The notes below the pieces were generated by a model that saw only the letters and a list, made by a program, of their open reading frames with translations, was not told the DNA's origin and searched no databases. Below are positions 5,440 through 7,067 of a DNA stretch of 7,067 bases, in pieces (position 1 is the first letter of the stretch; every line of letters begins with the position of its first letter). The DNA comes from Bacteroidota bacterium. GTDB lineage: Bacteria; Bacteroidota; Ignavibacteria; UBA10030. The translations under genes and the position numbers were made by a program. The DNA is taken from NCBI GenBank assembly GCA_003519375.1, contig DOWV01000248.1, positions 1 to 7,067 on the forward strand, read 5' to 3'.

Positions 5440-7067
5440 ATGAATCATAGACTTCATAACAGACTCGCCGCGCTCGTTGTCTTCGTTGTAGCTCTGATGA
5501 CATATTTGATGACGATGCCTCCCACCGTTGTGTACTGGGACGTGGGAGAACACTGTGCCGCCGCATTCGGCGTGCAGGTTCAGCATCCTCCCGGATCGCC
5601 GCTTCTTGTGTTGGTGATGCGGGTGGCCGCAATGATTCCTATGGCGAGCGATATTGCCGTCCGGATGATTCTGGTCAACATTCTGGCGAGCTGCGCAGTT
5701 GTGGTGCTTCTCTATCTCATCACCATACGACTTGTCCTTTTTTGGAGGACTCTCCCGGCGACAAATCTGGAAGCGTTGGTCCTGTATGGATCAGGCGTCA
5801 TCGGAGCCCTGTCGTTGACATTCAGTACAACCTTCTGGTTCAATTCCATCGAAGTGGAAACCCGTAACATCAGTTTGCTTTTCACGGCTCTCATTATCTG
5901 GCTTGTTCTCGTCTGGTATGAGAAAGCGGACGAAAAGCACAACGAGCTGTACCTTCTTCTCATTACGTTTCTTGTGGGATTGACCTCGGGGGTCCATATC
6001 CACGGACTGCTTGGTTTCTTCGTGGCCATACTTCTTGTCTATTTCCGGCACTACGAGAAATCGCTGAGAGAATTCCTCTTTTCCAGGGACGTCATCAAGT
6101 TCGGAATTGTTGCTTCGCTGATTTTCTGCACGGCTTATCCGGGAATCGTCAAATGGCTCCCGTCGATGCTTGACAGCGATGTGTTCGGTATAAAGAGCTC
6201 CCTGTGGGTCTACGTTGCGGTCGGAATACTCGTCGCGGCGATCTACCTCGCATATTCCTCGGTCAGGAAAAACAACCGGATTCTGAACCTCGCATCGCTT
6301 TCGTTCCTTTTTATCGTCCTCGGCTACTCGACGTACCTTACAACCTACATCCGTGCGAACGCCGATACCCCCATGAACGAGAACGATCCGAGCAACATGA
6401 AACGGATGGTGTCCTACCTCGAGCGTGATCAGTACGGTGAGACTCCGTTGGTGAATCGCAGGTTCTCGTTTGAACCCGACAAGATCGAGAGTTTCAAGAA
6501 GTACACCAGTGATCTGGACTATCTCTGGCGCTACCAGATCAACCACATGTACATCCGCTATATGGGATGGAACTTCATAGGGAAGGAGGCTGATTGGCAG
6601 GATGCCGGGGTGAGGTTCTCGCAGCTCTATGGCATACCGTTCCTCCTTGGCATCATCGGACTTTATCACCATTGGAGGAAAGACCACAGAACGGCCTTCA
6701 TCATGACGGTCTTCTTCTTCCTCACGGGATTTGCCCTGGCGCTGTACTTCAATATGCAGGAACCGCAGCCGAGGGAGCGCGATTACTTTTTTGTGTACTC
6801 GGTCTTCAGCTTCTGTCTCTGGATCGGCATGGGTGCGCTCGCGTTTTTCGATTTTCTCCGCGAGCGTCTCGAGGGCAAGAATGCCGCTCCCGTGCTTGCC
6901 ACCGCGTTTGTTCTTCTCATGATTCTCATTCCGGGAAACATGTTCAGAACAAACCAGAAGCCGATGTCGCGCGTTGGTCACTATCTCGCATGGGACTATT
7001 CGTACAATCTGCTTCAGTCCGTTGAAAAGGACGCGGTTCTGATCACAGCGGGTGACAACGACACATT
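5440..7067 (+). CDS. DUF2723 family membrane protein, probable protein O-glycosyltransferase (5' part)
   Basis: The reading frame is open from ATG 5440 to the window edge, giving 542 residues with no stop; family members are commonly longer still, so the C-terminus is missing. Family marks are VYWDVGEH (31-38) in the first outer loop, VQHPPGSPLL (47-56), GLTSGVHIHGLL (180-191), ADTPMNENDPSN (308-319), QPRERDYFFVYS (443-454) and AGDNDT (537-542) at the edge. Roughly ten or more hydrophobic helices alternate with soluble loops, as in GT-C glycosyltransferases that use lipid-linked sugars at the membrane's outer face. The human DUF2723 member TMEM260 is a protein O-mannosyltransferase; the bacterial role is inferred from this. 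An in-frame TGA at 5416 makes ATG 5440 the first usable start, although only AGG at 5433-5435 precedes it. Several signature residues differ from those I expect. It probably belongs to envelope glycan biology along with the upstream LPS genes. Confidence 0.88.
   Translation, partial: MNHRLHNRLAALVVFVVALMTYLMTMPPTVVYWDVGEHCAAAFGVQVQHPPGSPLLVLVMRVAAMIPMASDIAVRMILVNILASCAVVVLLYLITIRLVLFWRTLPATNLEALVLYGSGVIGALSLTFSTTFWFNSIEVETRNISLLFTALIIWLVLVWYEKADEKHNELYLLLITFLVGLTSGVHIHGLLGFFVAILLVYFRHYEKSLREFLFSRDVIKFGIVASLIFCTAYPGIVKWLPSMLDSDVFGIKSSLWVYVAVGILVAAIYLAYSSVRKNNRILNLASLSFLFIVLGYSTYLTTYIRANADTPMNENDPSNMKRMVSYLERDQYGETPLVNRRFSFEPDKIESFKKYTSDLDYLWRYQINHMYIRYMGWNFIGKEADWQDAGVRFSQLYGIPFLLGIIGLYHHWRKDHRTAFIMTVFFFLTGFALALYFNMQEPQPRERDYFFVYSVFSFCLWIGMGALAFFDFLRERLEGKNAAPVLATAFVLLMILIPGNMFRTNQKPMSRVGHYLAWDYSYNLLQSVEKDAVLITAGDNDT

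Noticed and set aside
5791..6981. Long open frame on the - strand (396 codons) opposite the DUF2723 gene
   Set aside because: Its translation is extremely rich in charged residues, as expected when the complement of a hydrophobic membrane-protein gene is read, and it matches no family. The + strand frame has clear DUF2723 motifs.
6594..7025. Open frame of 143 codons on the + strand in a second frame of the DUF2723 gene
   Set aside because: Low-complexity, Arg/Ser/Pro-rich product with no family resemblance; the overlapping frame carries the DUF2723 motifs PRERDYFF and GDNDT.

Overview
The window looks like ordinary chromosome from a Gram-negative bacterium, most likely in the Bacteroidota/Chlorobi (FCB) group. 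The evidence is an LPS core heptosyltransferase, a lipid A-type acyltransferase, a DUF2723 membrane protein, and an alpha-amylase whose conserved blocks resemble those I know from Bacteroidota amylases. Clear Shine-Dalgarno sites and a moderate GC content argue for a lineage near Ignavibacteria/Kapabacteria or another early branch rather than classic Bacteroidia. This placement is inference. No tRNA, rRNA, CRISPR array, insertion sequence or phage gene was found.

Every gene seen is on the + strand. Positions 1-2895 form a maltodextrin block: the tail of a MalF-type permease, a complete MalG-type permease, and a lipoprotein alpha-amylase (GH13) with an N-terminal GH2-like beta-sandwich. Two bases later comes a YjbQ/UPF0047 gene (2898-3311). 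An envelope block follows: an LpxL/HtrB-type acyltransferase (3344-4273), overlapped by 4 bases by a WaaF-type heptosyltransferase (4270-5322). The gaps from the permease tail through waaF are 6, 10, 2, 32 and -4 bases, so these six genes could be one transcript. A 117-base gap (5323-5439) holds a small hairpin that traps a strong ribosome-binding site. The last gene, a DUF2723 multi-membrane-span protein, starts at 5440 and runs off the right edge.

As a working picture, the lipoprotein amylase trims alpha-glucans at the cell envelope and the MalFG permease imports the resulting maltodextrins. The binding protein and ATPase are not in the window. The right half builds the outer membrane (lipid A acylation, inner-core heptose addition) and probably glycosylates exported proteins through DUF2723. 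I see no clearly new system. The points most worth a second look are the GH2-like/GH13 domain pairing, the divergent DUF2723 signature residues, and the hairpin plus possible leader peptide in front of the DUF2723 gene.
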